From Gemmatimonadota bacterium (GTDB taxonomy: Bacteria > Latescibacterota > UBA2968 > UBA8231), in contig JABHDC010000244.1 in assembly GCA_018673255.1 (NCBI GenBank), positions 1 through 58,169 of the forward strand: 58,169 bases of DNA, read 5' to 3'. Below, piece after piece: positions 39,432-47,330 of the stretch. The position numbers were made by a program, and so were the translations under genes. The first letter of the stretch is position 1; the number at the start of each line of letters is the position of its first letter. The notes beneath the pieces were generated by a model. The model made no database searches, was not told the origin of the DNA, and saw only the letters and a program-made list of their open reading frames with translations.

Positions 39432-40175
39432 TTACCTACCTGCAAGGGCTTTCGCCTGCACGTCGTGCAGCGAGATGATCCCAACCTGGGCCAGATCGAG
39501 CAATCGGTCGGTCTGACGTCGATCGAAAGGGGCCGCTTCAGCCGTGGCTTGGATTTCTACGATCCCTCCCCCACCGATCATGACCACATTCATGTCCGTG
39601 TCGGCGGCGGCATCCTCCTCATAACACAGATCAAGCATTTCCACGCCGCCCACGATCCCCACGCTGACTGCCGCCATGGGCGACTCCAGAAGTGGAGATT
39701 CACTCAGAAGACCATCCGCTTGCAGCTGTCTGCAGGCCAGTTCGAGGGCCACATAGGCGCCGGTAATAGATGCCGTCCGAGTCCCGCCATCGGCCTGGAT
39801 CACATCGCAGTCGACATACAGGGTCCGCTCGCCGACCTTGTGCAGATCGATGCTCGCCCGCAGCGAGCGGCCGATAAGGCGCTGAATCTCGCGGGTGCGA
39901 CCATTCGGCTTCCCCGTTGTGGACTCTCGAGATATGCGCCGCGGCGATGACCCCGGCAACATTCCATATTCGGCTGTGAGCCAGCCTTTGCCTGCACCCA
40001 CCAGAAAAGGGGGAACTCGCTCCTCTACCGATACGGTGCAGATCACGTGGGTCTGTCCCATGCGTATCAGCACAGAGCCTGGTGCCGTACTGGTGTAACC
40101 GGGTTCGATGGATGCGTCTCGCAGCTCATCCACCTGCCGCCCGTCTTTCCGGGCCCTGTCACTCGTCATCTTCAT
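39432..40175 (-). CDS. rph: Ribonuclease PH
   Basis: 247 residues, the usual length. Blocks: GSVLIRMGQTHVICTVSVEERVPPF, GWLTAEYGMLPGSSPRRISRES, REIQRLIGRSLRASID and VDCDVIQADGGTRTASITGAYVAL, then EEDAAADTDMNVVM, which supplies the metal-binding aspartates. It trims tRNA 3' ends phosphorolytically. It follows the DnaC-like gene by 9 bases. Confidence 0.95.
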   Translation of the reverse strand: MKMTSDRARKDGRQVDELRDASIEPGYTSTAPGSVLIRMGQTHVICTVSVEERVPPFLVGAGKGWLTAEYGMLPGSSPRRISRESTTGKPNGRTREIQRLIGRSLRASIDLHKVGERTLYVDCDVIQADGGTRTASITGAYVALELACRQLQADGLLSESPLLESPMAAVSVGIVGGVEMLDLCYEEDAAADTDMNVVMIGGGGIVEIQATAEAAPFDRRQTDRLLDLAQVGIISLHDVQAKALAGR

Positions 40176-40184
40176 CTCTCTTCG

Positions 40185-41045
40185 CTAACCGGTCATGTTG
40201 TGCGTCATGAACTGGCGATAGTCCTGTCCATTCATGGGAACGACATAACACATCTCCACCAACCGCGATAACACACGGCCACCAGAGATTGCCTCGATTT
40301 CCGCCATCGATTTATTCGTCGTGACGACCGTGAAATTCTCTTCGCTGTAACGTGCATCGATGAGATCGTAGAGCATCTCTGTTTCCCACTCCGTCCCACG
40401 CTGCACGCCGAAGTCATCCAGCACCAGATATGGGATCCGGCACAACTCATCCATGATCTGGTAGCTGCGACCATACTGCTCGCTCTCTTCTGAGAACGTA
40501 TCCCGCAACTGATGGAAGAACTTTCGCGAGAGATTGATCAGGCGGCCCGGCCGAGCCCGGTGCAGGAGCAATTCATTGAGAATGATGCAACTGATCAGGG
40601 TCTTGCCCGTCCCCGGGGGGCCGTGAAGCAGGTAACCCCGTGGCGGGTCACGATCGTCGTCAACCAGGGCCGTCAGGTACTGCAGGATCTGTGTCACCCG
40701 CCCGCCCACCGAGAGAGGTGTGCCATCAGGTGCATCTGGAGAGAAATCGTCACGTAACTTGAATCGAAACAGCGTGGGCACTTCCGAGAGTTTGAATAGC
40801 TCCTTGATGTGGGCCAGACGACGGCGTGGGGTGGCGCAATCACACCAGCGTCTCTGCGACTGCTCGTCCCAGTACATGTGGGGTGGCGTGCCACCACACT
40901 CGCACTGGACGCATGAGCAGATCTCGAGACTTCCAAACCTGCCCACCTCGACGTGGGGGTTGTAGACCACACCATGCCCACCACAGTGCGGGCACTGCAC
41001 GTGTCGCGTGGAGCCACTGCTGGCGTCTGGAGGAATTTCGCTCAC
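40185..41045 (-). CDS. DnaC/IstB-like AAA ATPase with N-terminal zinc-finger region
   Basis: About 286 residues from GTG at 41045, two nucleotides after the smpB stop (TAG), with AAGGA as ribosome site. The N-terminus has paired cysteines (CPHCGGHG, CSCVQCECGG, CDCATP) suggesting a zinc-binding module. The AAA core shows Walker A GPPGTGKT, Walker B YLVLDDFGV and sensor region TVVTTNKSMAEIE. This resembles DnaC/DnaI helicase loaders, or IstB. There is no transposase partner, so a replication or housekeeping ATPase is more likely. Confidence 0.8.
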   Translation of the reverse strand: MSEIPPDASSGSTRHVQCPHCGGHGVVYNPHVEVGRFGSLEICSCVQCECGGTPPHMYWDEQSQRRWCDCATPRRRLAHIKELFKLSEVPTLFRFKLRDDFSPDAPDGTPLSVGGRVTQILQYLTALVDDDRDPPRGYLLHGPPGTGKTLISCIILNELLLHRARPGRLINLSRKFFHQLRDTFSEESEQYGRSYQIMDELCRIPYLVLDDFGVQRGTEWETEMLYDLIDARYSEENFTVVTTNKSMAEIEAISGGRVLSRLVEMCYVVPMNGQDYRQFMTHNMTG

Positions 41046-41046
41046 G

Positions 41047-41544
41047 CTATTCCTTGCCCCGCTGCTGGCTTGACAGGGCACGGTCGATCGCACGATCCGC
41101 ATCCCGTTTTGCAATGTCATGGCGGCGGTCGAAGTGTGTCTTGCCCTTGGCCACGCCCACTTCCACCTTGGCTCGTCCCCTACGGAAGTAGAGCTTGAGT
41201 GGAATGAGCGTCAGCCCCTTCTCCTCGACACGCCCCTTCAAGCGCTGGATCTCCATTCGATGCAGTAGCAGCTTCCGCGCTCGCTCCGGGTCGTGGTTGA
41301 AGCGATTCCCGCCCTCACAGTGCCCGATGTGTACGCTGTAGAGGAATGCCTCGCCGCGGTCGAGGCGAGCATACCCTTCGCCCAGACTGGCTTTGCCCTC
41401 TCGCAACGCCTTCACCTCAGTTCCCAGCAGCGACAGTCCGGCCTCGAAGGTATCGATGATCTCGTAGTCATGACGAGCCCGACGATTCTGGGCGATGAGT
41501 TTCACGCCGCCGCCGTCGGTTGCCAGCTCTTTGTCCTTGGCCAT
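41047..41544 (-). CDS. smpB: SsrA-binding protein SmpB
   Basis: 165 residues from ATG at 41544; the longer frame to 41580 lacks family similarity. Blocks include LIAQNRRARHDYEIIDTFEAGLSLLGTEVKALREGKASL, RARKLLLHRMEIQRL and GLTLIPLKLYFRRGRAKVEVGVAKGKTHFDRRHDIAKRD. SmpB brings tmRNA to stalled ribosomes. Its partner ssrA is not visible in this window. Confidence 0.96.
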   Translation of the reverse strand: MAKDKELATDGGGVKLIAQNRRARHDYEIIDTFEAGLSLLGTEVKALREGKASLGEGYARLDRGEAFLYSVHIGHCEGGNRFNHDPERARKLLLHRMEIQRLKGRVEEKGLTLIPLKLYFRRGRAKVEVGVAKGKTHFDRRHDIAKRDADRAIDRALSSQQRGKE

Positions 41545-41584
41545 CCTTCTCGCCTTCAAACCGTCCCCGGCCGTCGTCACGATC

Positions 41585-41614
41585 TTGACGATGGCCGCCG
41601 CGGTGGGTTATCTT
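41585..41614 (+). promoter_or_regulatory. Promoter for tRNA-Leu
   Basis: TTGACG (41585-41590) and TATCTT (41609-41614), 18-base spacer. The predicted start is near 41622, about 14 bases before the tRNA. Confidence 0.5.
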
Positions 41615-41635
41615 CATTCGCTGATACAGTAATAT

Positions 41636-41722
41636 GCCGATGTGGTGAAATTGGTAGACACGCTACGTTCAGGGCGTAGTGGGGGTATCCCCGTGGGGGT
41701 TCGAGTCCCTCCATCGGCACCA
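41636..41722 (+). tRNA. tRNA-Leu (CAG)
   Basis: An 87-base cloverleaf with a class II long variable arm. The acceptor stem GCCGATG pairs with CATCGGC. The anticodon stem-loop is CTACG-TTCAGGG-CGTAG, giving anticodon CAG (reads CUG). The T-arm GGGGGTTCGAGTCCCTC is canonical. The 3' CCA is encoded. Confidence 0.96.
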
Positions 41723-41788
41723 TACATCAAAGCGCTGCTGAATGCCCGGCAATCTCTAAAGTGGCAATCTCCAAGCGCCCATGCACTG

Positions 41789-41813
41789 ACGGCCGCCCTT
41801 CCAGGGCGGCCGT
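41789..41813 (+). terminator. Terminator after tRNA-Leu
   Basis: A perfect 11-bp GC-rich stem (41789-41799 with 41803-41813), 3-base loop, followed by TTGCAT. It lies 66 bases beyond the tRNA. Confidence 0.6.
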
Positions 41814-41921
41814 TTGCATATCCGGCTCGGAATGCGGCCTCAGAACATAGGGAAGTCCCCTATCCCGGCAACCGCCGGGACAGCACTCGAGCCACCTCAC
41901 TCACATCTGAAGGAGAGCCTC

Positions 41922-42305
41922 ATGCTCCACTTCCTCCATACGCGCATTCGCGTCGGTGATCTCGACCGCTCGATCAATTGGTACTGCGAACATCTGGGCT
42001 TCGAGTTGAAGAGTCGTACGGACAAGTCCCCGGCCGGCAACCATGTGGCGCATCTGGAACTGCCTGGCAACCCCCACACTCTGGAGTTGACCTGGTCTCC
42101 CGACTTCGATCTGAAGGTGCCGGAAGACCTGATGCATTTTGCGATCGGCGTACCGGATCTGATCTCATTCTGTGATAAGCTGGAGAATGCCGGCGTCGAG
42201 ATCTGGCCCGATGGGTGGCGGAGTATCTTCCCCGAAGGGAATAAGATGGCCTTCATCGATGACCCGGATGGCTATGAGGTGGAGCTTCTCGAGCGCGGAG
42301 AGTAA
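41922..42305 (+). CDS. Glyoxalase I-like VOC-family enzyme
   Basis: 127 residues from ATG at 41922 (AAGGAG 6 nt upstream); the frame to 41814 covers the terminator hairpin. It shows two VOC repeats: LHTRIRVGDLDRSINWYCEHLGFEL and LMHFAIGVPDLISFCDKLENAG. Candidate metal ligands are H in LHTRI, E in HLELPG, H in LMHFAIGV and E in YEVELLE. The set matches GloA-type lactoylglutathione lyases, which detoxify methylglyoxal. Thiol specificity is unknown because other thiols are possible in non-proteobacteria. Confidence 0.87.
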   Translation: MLHFLHTRIRVGDLDRSINWYCEHLGFELKSRTDKSPAGNHVAHLELPGNPHTLELTWSPDFDLKVPEDLMHFAIGVPDLISFCDKLENAGVEIWPDGWRSIFPEGNKMAFIDDPDGYEVELLERGE

Positions 42306-42378
42306 TTCCCACTAAAGGCTCTGCCCGTTTCGCCGATAAGCTTAGTATTACATGGTAACATCTCCCCGCACATGTCAC

Positions 42379-42400
42379 ATAAAGACAAGGAGGTCTTTAT
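42379..42400 (+). promoter_or_regulatory. Hairpin with the Shine-Dalgarno sequence in its loop
   Basis: A perfect 8-bp stem ATAAAGAC (42379-42386) with GTCTTTAT (42393-42400) encloses a 6-base loop AAGGAG, the core ribosome-binding site of the MerR-like gene (ATG at 42403). It could act as an operator palindrome or an mRNA element controlling ribosome access. Confidence 0.6.
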
Positions 42401-42402
42401 CA

Positions 42403-42657
42403 ATGGCAGCGCGTAAGACAAAGCTGATCGGTATCGAGGATGCGGCTCGTCTGTTCGACAAGTCCATCCACCAGATGCGGGAATACAAGTCGAAAGGTCT
42501 ACTGAAAGTGGCAGATTGTCATGGCAACAAAGATCTGTATGACATGGCTGAGGTCATTCTGTTGAAGCACCTCATCCACGAAATGCGGGTGACGGAAGGT
42601 CTGTCACTCTCTCAGATTTCCCGACGACTCGATCAGATGATGGGTCGCGCCGCTTGA
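42403..42657 (+). CDS. Small MerR-like HTH regulator
   Basis: 84 residues from ATG at 42403, with AAGGAGGT 8 nt upstream. The whole protein is a MerR-type winged helix: IGIEDAARLFDKSIHQMREYKSKGLLKV, then DLYDMAEVILLKHLIHEM, then LSLSQISRRLDQM. No effector-binding domain follows, unlike full MerR proteins. It may autoregulate through the hairpin palindrome before it, which is inference. Confidence 0.8.
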   Translation: MAARKTKLIGIEDAARLFDKSIHQMREYKSKGLLKVADCHGNKDLYDMAEVILLKHLIHEMRVTEGLSLSQISRRLDQMMGRAA

Positions 42658-42785
42658 TCCTGGCGACCGATCCGACAACGTAGCCGTTGTACTGCACAAT
42701 CAATCCGTCTCGCCACTGGCAGCACTCCCAGTCGAGGTGAATGGCTCCTCCCCTGATCCGGGAGATGCGCCAGCCGGCGAGGATG

Positions 42786-42839
42786 GTACACGAGATGAGC
42801 CCGTATTCCTGACGAGGAACACGGGCTCATCTCGTGTAC
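42786..42839. repeat. 19-bp perfect inverted repeat between convergent genes
   Basis: Left arm 42786-42804 and right arm 42821-42839 match perfectly. The 16-base loop itself contains a 5-bp stem. No T-run follows on either strand. It lies between the MerR-like gene and the J-like gene, which converge, so a bidirectional transcription stop is the simplest reading. Confidence 0.85.
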
Positions 42840-42868
42840 TGTCGCGCCCCGGTTGCCCGGGAATGATC

Positions 42869-43891
42869 TCACTTACGCGCTCGATCGCACGCTGCGTTCA
42901 CGAGTCCGAGCAGGTGGTCGAACAGATCCGCCACCCAGGGGGGCAGTTGAGCGGCCCGATCCGAGTGGAAGACGCTGGCAAATCGTCGTCTTGCCTGCCC
43001 GATCTCCTCCTCATCGGCACCGGCTCCCACACCCAGCATGTCGTCGGGCGCCATCTGGCGCAACTGCTCCAATAGCGGCTGGTTGCCCTGGCGACGAACG
43101 CTCTCCCGCAGTCGGGCATCAAGCTTCACGTACTCTTCTTTTAATCGCTGCAGTTGTGTCGCAGCTTCCCTGGCCTCACGCTCGTTCTTGATACGGCGAC
43201 TCCGCTCTTCCCGCAGCTTGTCGCCATTCTCCCGCTCTTCGCGCAGACTCCGACGAAGCCCTTTCGTCTCTTCCTCCAGGGCCTCCAGGCGCACGATGGC
43301 GCGGTCGGCCCGCTCGGTGGCTACACTCAGTTCACGCCCCGTGCGGATCTGTTGCTGACGGACGGCCTCCAGTTCCTGCGCCAGCCCATCGTCGCTTTGG
43401 GCGCTGAGTGGATCCAGTGGCTCGAGGCTTTCGACGAAGTGTAGAAATGGTTCTTCCTGAGACCGTGCCGGGTCTCCCTCACCCAGCCTCAGGGCCCGCT
43501 CCTGGATCCAGGCGGCCAGCTTCGGATCCTGTTGTTCCAAGGCCCGCTGCAGACCCCATCTTCTCGACGGATCGGACTCGATGATCAGCAGGCGCAGGAG
43601 ACGAACCCGGTCCACCACTCCCAGAACGCTTACAATGCCTCCTTCGTCGGGGGCATCGACTTGCCATCTGTGTGCCAGCCACTCACAGGCCCCGACGAGG
43701 AAGGCCTGTGCCCGCTCGGTATCTGCATAGACCTCATCCGGGTCGTGGAGGATTCTGGCAACCCATTGGGCCAGTTCGTCCAATCCGGTGCTCTGCCGAA
43801 CACGTTTCCCATAGTCCAGGAATCGCTTCAGCGAGCGTATCGATTGTTCTTCGACGTCAGCGCGCAGCTGGATGTATGAATCGGGCGCCAT
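42869..43891 (-). CDS. Coiled-coil protein with degenerate C-terminal J-like domain
   Basis: 340 residues from ATG at 43891, overlapping the upstream stop as TGATG; the longer frame to 44023 has no support. Residues ~1-160 are helical without a recognised domain. Residues ~165-265 form a charged coiled coil. Residues ~272-340 resemble a J-domain (DDMLGVGAGADEEEIGQARRRFASVFHSDR), but the HPD motif, needed to stimulate DnaK, reads HSD (309-311). It is the third gene of the coiled-coil/ATPase operon. Confidence 0.8.
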   Translation of the reverse strand: MAPDSYIQLRADVEEQSIRSLKRFLDYGKRVRQSTGLDELAQWVARILHDPDEVYADTERAQAFLVGACEWLAHRWQVDAPDEGGIVSVLGVVDRVRLLRLLIIESDPSRRWGLQRALEQQDPKLAAWIQERALRLGEGDPARSQEEPFLHFVESLEPLDPLSAQSDDGLAQELEAVRQQQIRTGRELSVATERADRAIVRLEALEEETKGLRRSLREERENGDKLREERSRRIKNEREAREAATQLQRLKEEYVKLDARLRESVRRQGNQPLLEQLRQMAPDDMLGVGAGADEEEIGQARRRFASVFHSDRAAQLPPWVADLFDHLLGLVNAACDRARK

Positions 43892-45348
43892 CAGTGCGGG
43901 GCCCGCGGCGTCTGCGTCTGACGGACCGAATCGGTGGCCTCCCGCTGGACGCTGGCGACACGGTGCCGGATGTAATCCCTGGCGGTCCTGCCACCGATCA
44001 GATCGTGGTTGTGACGCATACACCAGACGCGGAAGTCGGCCAGAACTCTCTCCTCGCAGTCGCCCAGACCGGCACGTTCGGCATAGGCCAGCACAATCTG
44101 TTCATATTGCGATTTCGTCGGCAGATCAATGAAGATCTTGAGGGCGAAGCGATCGTCGAGGGCCCGGCGTTCATCCAGTCGCTGCAGGCCTTGCGGATCA
44201 TATGCCGCAAGAACTGGTTCGGTTGCCCCACCGCCTTCTCCCGCCCGGGCAGCATCAGCTTGCTGGGGCGGCGGCCCGTCGGGCCTCTCCCCATGGCGAT
44301 CCACCAGGTCCTTGTAGTTCGAGGTGGCGTAGAAGATCAGATTCGGCGGGGTCTGTTCGAGGCCACCATCCAGCATCGTGGCCAGTGTCCGATGGGCCGG
44401 ATCCTGGGGCTCGACGGCAATATTGTCCAGAACGGCGATGAAGTACTCACGGCGATTGCGAACCAGTTCAAACAGCGAGGGCAGATGTAGATAGGATGCT
44501 GCAGGGATCTCAATAGCCCGCAGTCCCCGTTCCCAGTAGCGGCCGACGAGAGATCGAATGAGTGTCGACTTTCCACACCCTCGTGGCCCCCAGATCAGTG
44601 CATTGGACGCCTCGTCACCCTCAAGCAGTGCGAGTGTATTCTGCTCGAGAAGGTCAGCACGTCCTCCAGAGAATTGCAGCCACTCCAGGGGGAAGTGATC
44701 GAAGTCTCGAATCGGCAGCAGCTGCGTGTGACCTTCCGGTGCCCCCACTCGATCTGAGACGCCCAGTCTGTATGCCGCTACGCCCTGATGAAGGCCGCAG
44801 CCATAGTGCCGCCAGAATCTCGACAGATCCTCGAGAGCCTCACCCCAATCGCCACCCTGGCCCAGTACGGTTTCCAATTGCTGCCGCGCCATCTGTGATG
44901 ACCATGGGCTGGCCACGTCGGCTGAAGTTCCCTGCAGCGCAGGCGCCCCTTCAGAATCGACCCACCTGACCCCGGCCGACCGGACCCAGTCGATCCACGG
45001 CAACTGGGCCACGAACTGCAACTGTTGCAGGTCACTGCGCAGCAGCGCGCGCAGACTGGCGCCTGGCTCTTCGCCTCGATCCAGGCACTGAATGTATGGG
45101 TGGGTATCATCTTGCAGGAGCCGCTGCACACACACGCCTGGCAGCGTTCTGCCGCCAGCCGAATGAAGTGCTGTGAGAAGGGCGGCTGCAGCCTCATCGG
45201 GCCGACAGGTTGCCGTCCCACCGTTTCGCAGATCCCCGATGAGCCGAATCGCAGATAGCACCGATTCCGGCAACAAGGGCCAACGCCCTGCCCAAGGTGC
45301 GAGATCCTCTGACGGGCCGTCAGACGGACCGTGCGGCACACCGGTCAC
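43891..45348 (-). CDS. DUF815-family AAA ATPase
   Basis: 485 residues from GTG at 45348, which directly abuts the upstream stop. The N-terminal ~200 residues are unique. The DUF815 AAA domain begins near 225: LLEQNTLALLEGDEASNALIWGPRGCGKSTLIRSL, with Walker A GPRGCGKS (254-261), then Walker B-like YFIAVLDNI (302-310), and sensor ATSNYKDLV (341-349). The Walker B lacks the usual second acidic residue (DN rather than DD/DE), so hydrolysis may be weak. A disordered insert (about 352-380) precedes the C-terminal lid. DUF815 proteins have no well-established role. Confidence 0.85.
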   Translation of the reverse strand: MTGVPHGPSDGPSEDLAPWAGRWPLLPESVLSAIRLIGDLRNGGTATCRPDEAAAALLTALHSAGGRTLPGVCVQRLLQDDTHPYIQCLDRGEEPGASLRALLRSDLQQLQFVAQLPWIDWVRSAGVRWVDSEGAPALQGTSADVASPWSSQMARQQLETVLGQGGDWGEALEDLSRFWRHYGCGLHQGVAAYRLGVSDRVGAPEGHTQLLPIRDFDHFPLEWLQFSGGRADLLEQNTLALLEGDEASNALIWGPRGCGKSTLIRSLVGRYWERGLRAIEIPAASYLHLPSLFELVRNRREYFIAVLDNIAVEPQDPAHRTLATMLDGGLEQTPPNLIFYATSNYKDLVDRHGERPDGPPPQQADAARAGEGGGATEPVLAAYDPQGLQRLDERRALDDRFALKIFIDLPTKSQYEQIVLAYAERAGLGDCEERVLADFRVWCMRHNHDLIGGRTARDYIRHRVASVQREATDSVRQTQTPRAPH

Positions 45349-47253
45349 TCAGCGTCCTTCTCGCCAGAAACCGTCACGTGTCTTCTCGATATAGCGAACC
45401 GCGCCGCGGCGTTTGGCCGGTGTCACTTCGCCCGTGTCCGGGTCGCGGCTAGCGACACACATCTTCTCCGCATCATCCGGATCGGGCATAATCTTGGTTG
45501 GGATACGGCGAGTTCCGCCGGCTACGCGCATCTCAACCCGCCCGATCTGTACACCGCTCTTGATCTCTTCCTCCGACAGCTCCATCTCATCGTCGCCACC
45601 TTCAGAAGAAGGTTTCGCCGCCTGCGCATCCTCCACCTTCGCCCGCTTGGCTTCGACGCCAGCTTTGCGCTCATCGTGAATACGCTGCTCGATTTGATCC
45701 ATCATCTGCGTCGAGCGCTGCTTCAGCTCTGCTGCCTCTTCCGCATTCATGTCGGGGAACAGACGCCGCAGTCGACGATCCAGGAAGCTCTCGGCCTGGT
45801 GGCGAGCTTCCTTCATATCGGTCGTTCCCTGGTAGAATTCCTCCAGTTGCTTGCTGATACGCAGCAGACGCAGTTCCTTGCGGAAACGGGTGCGCTTGGT
45901 CACGTGATCGATGAGGCTGATGAAGCACCGCATATCGGCCGCCGGGCGAACACGTTCCATCTGATCGGCCGAGTTGAGTCGATCGGACATGCCATCGGAA
46001 TCCAGGTGCTCGAGGTCCTCGACGAAGCTCTCTTCGATCGTCATGTTGCCGATGCGTTCAATTCCCCGACTCATGATGCCGTTGTACGGATGGAGTCGCA
46101 CGGAGATCATCCGCAATTCCTGGTCCTTGCGCTCCATGATATTGAGGATGTCCTCGAGCAGATCGACGTCCTCCATCAATCCTTTGACGGGAGGTGAGAG
46201 ATCGACATTGGCCCCCTCGCCGGCCACCACCAGATTCTTGTGCTGGATGAGAAATCCGATGGCGTCGTGATACTGCGGATTGATCTTCTGCATCGACTCG
46301 AAGGCCTGCAGATAACGAATGGAATCCGCTACCGTTTCGCGGACCTGCCGCTCGAGTTTGTCGCGAGCCTTGCCGTCCAGGATGCTGTTACGGATCTCAC
46401 CGGCCTCTTCCTCGGTGATCTCCCCTTTCTTAAGCCGTTCCTCAACCTTGGCGAGCTCCTTGAGCTTCACAGCCTCATCGGCATCCACGACGCCCTGATC
46501 GACATAGGCATCGATTCGCTCAGCTGAATAGGCCTTCTTCATTTCCCGATCTTCCAACTGAGATCGGCGCTTCTCCTGCGCTTCGGCGCGTTGTTTGACC
46601 TCACTTGCATCGACTTCACCCGATTCAACCAGTGCCTTCGTGTCAGCATCCATCACACTGGCAGCGGACGTTTCGGCGGTAGCCGGGGCCTGTGGTTTGA
46701 GATCTGGCCGGAATGCGGGACGAGATGGTTGTGAAGGGGGCGGCACATCGACGCCAGCAGGCGCCACCTCCTGTATCACCTGCTGGACGCAGTCGGCGAC
46801 GGAGATCTGTTCGGGCTGCAGATTCGCATCGGCGAGGAACTCGCGGACACTGTCCTGCTGACGGAAGCGGCGCATGGTCTTGGCTCCCGCGCTCTGGATA
46901 CGATTGACGTCCCAGTTGAGGCGACGCACGCCCTCTCCAAAGGCCCGGGCAATGCCATTCTGAACACCCTTTGCCAGATACGTTTCCGGGTGCGCCTCAT
47001 TCACGGCAGTGACCATGTCATGGATCTCGCTGCGGACCAGTTCGGGCGCCACTTCGCCGGTGATCTCCTCGTAGATCTCACACAGGACATCGAGGAAATC
47101 CCGATTCGTGCACAGAGGTGTACCACTGCGGAGTTGCTCACCCAGAGCCATCCACAATTCTGTGCGCAGTGCGCTGGAGAGATAGCTGGTCTCGCCCGTC
47201 ATCTCACTTGTCTGCGTAGGGTGTAGGGGTTCGGTGGCGGGTCTCGGGTACAT
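45349..47253 (-). CDS. Large coiled-coil protein of unknown function
   Basis: 634 residues from ATG at 47253, with GGAGGG 6-7 nt upstream; the frame to 47283 has no such site, and ATG 47202 is a weaker choice. Residues ~20-150 look globular (ALGEQLRSGTPLCTNRDFLDVLCEIYEEITGE). A proline-rich linker and a long charged region follow (AEAQEKRRSQLEDREMKKAYS). A helical core then includes RMISVRLHPYNGIMSRGIERIGNM and RRFLFPD-like helices, and an acidic C-terminus with GTRRIPTKIMPDPDDAEKMCVASRDPDTGEV. No recognised motif. First gene of the three-gene operon. Confidence 0.8.
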   Translation of the reverse strand: MYPRPATEPLHPTQTSEMTGETSYLSSALRTELWMALGEQLRSGTPLCTNRDFLDVLCEIYEEITGEVAPELVRSEIHDMVTAVNEAHPETYLAKGVQNGIARAFGEGVRRLNWDVNRIQSAGAKTMRRFRQQDSVREFLADANLQPEQISVADCVQQVIQEVAPAGVDVPPPSQPSRPAFRPDLKPQAPATAETSAASVMDADTKALVESGEVDASEVKQRAEAQEKRRSQLEDREMKKAYSAERIDAYVDQGVVDADEAVKLKELAKVEERLKKGEITEEEAGEIRNSILDGKARDKLERQVRETVADSIRYLQAFESMQKINPQYHDAIGFLIQHKNLVVAGEGANVDLSPPVKGLMEDVDLLEDILNIMERKDQELRMISVRLHPYNGIMSRGIERIGNMTIEESFVEDLEHLDSDGMSDRLNSADQMERVRPAADMRCFISLIDHVTKRTRFRKELRLLRISKQLEEFYQGTTDMKEARHQAESFLDRRLRRLFPDMNAEEAAELKQRSTQMMDQIEQRIHDERKAGVEAKRAKVEDAQAAKPSSEGGDDEMELSEEEIKSGVQIGRVEMRVAGGTRRIPTKIMPDPDDAEKMCVASRDPDTGEVTPAKRRGAVRYIEKTRDGFWREGR

Positions 47254-47330
47254 CCCTGACCCTCCAAAAGAAGCTTGTGCCACGCCGGAAAGTCAAGCAG
47301 GGCAATGCCTTACTCACACCACCCATCGCC

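Noticed and set aside
40185..41045. IstB transposition helper
   Set aside because: No IstA transposase or terminal inverted repeats nearby; the gene is embedded between smpB and rph, favouring a DnaC-like housekeeping ATPase.
41545..41635. tmRNA (ssrA) beside smpB
   Set aside because: The adjacent RNA gene is a normal tRNA-Leu with a CAG anticodon; no tmRNA-like tag-coding sequence is seen.
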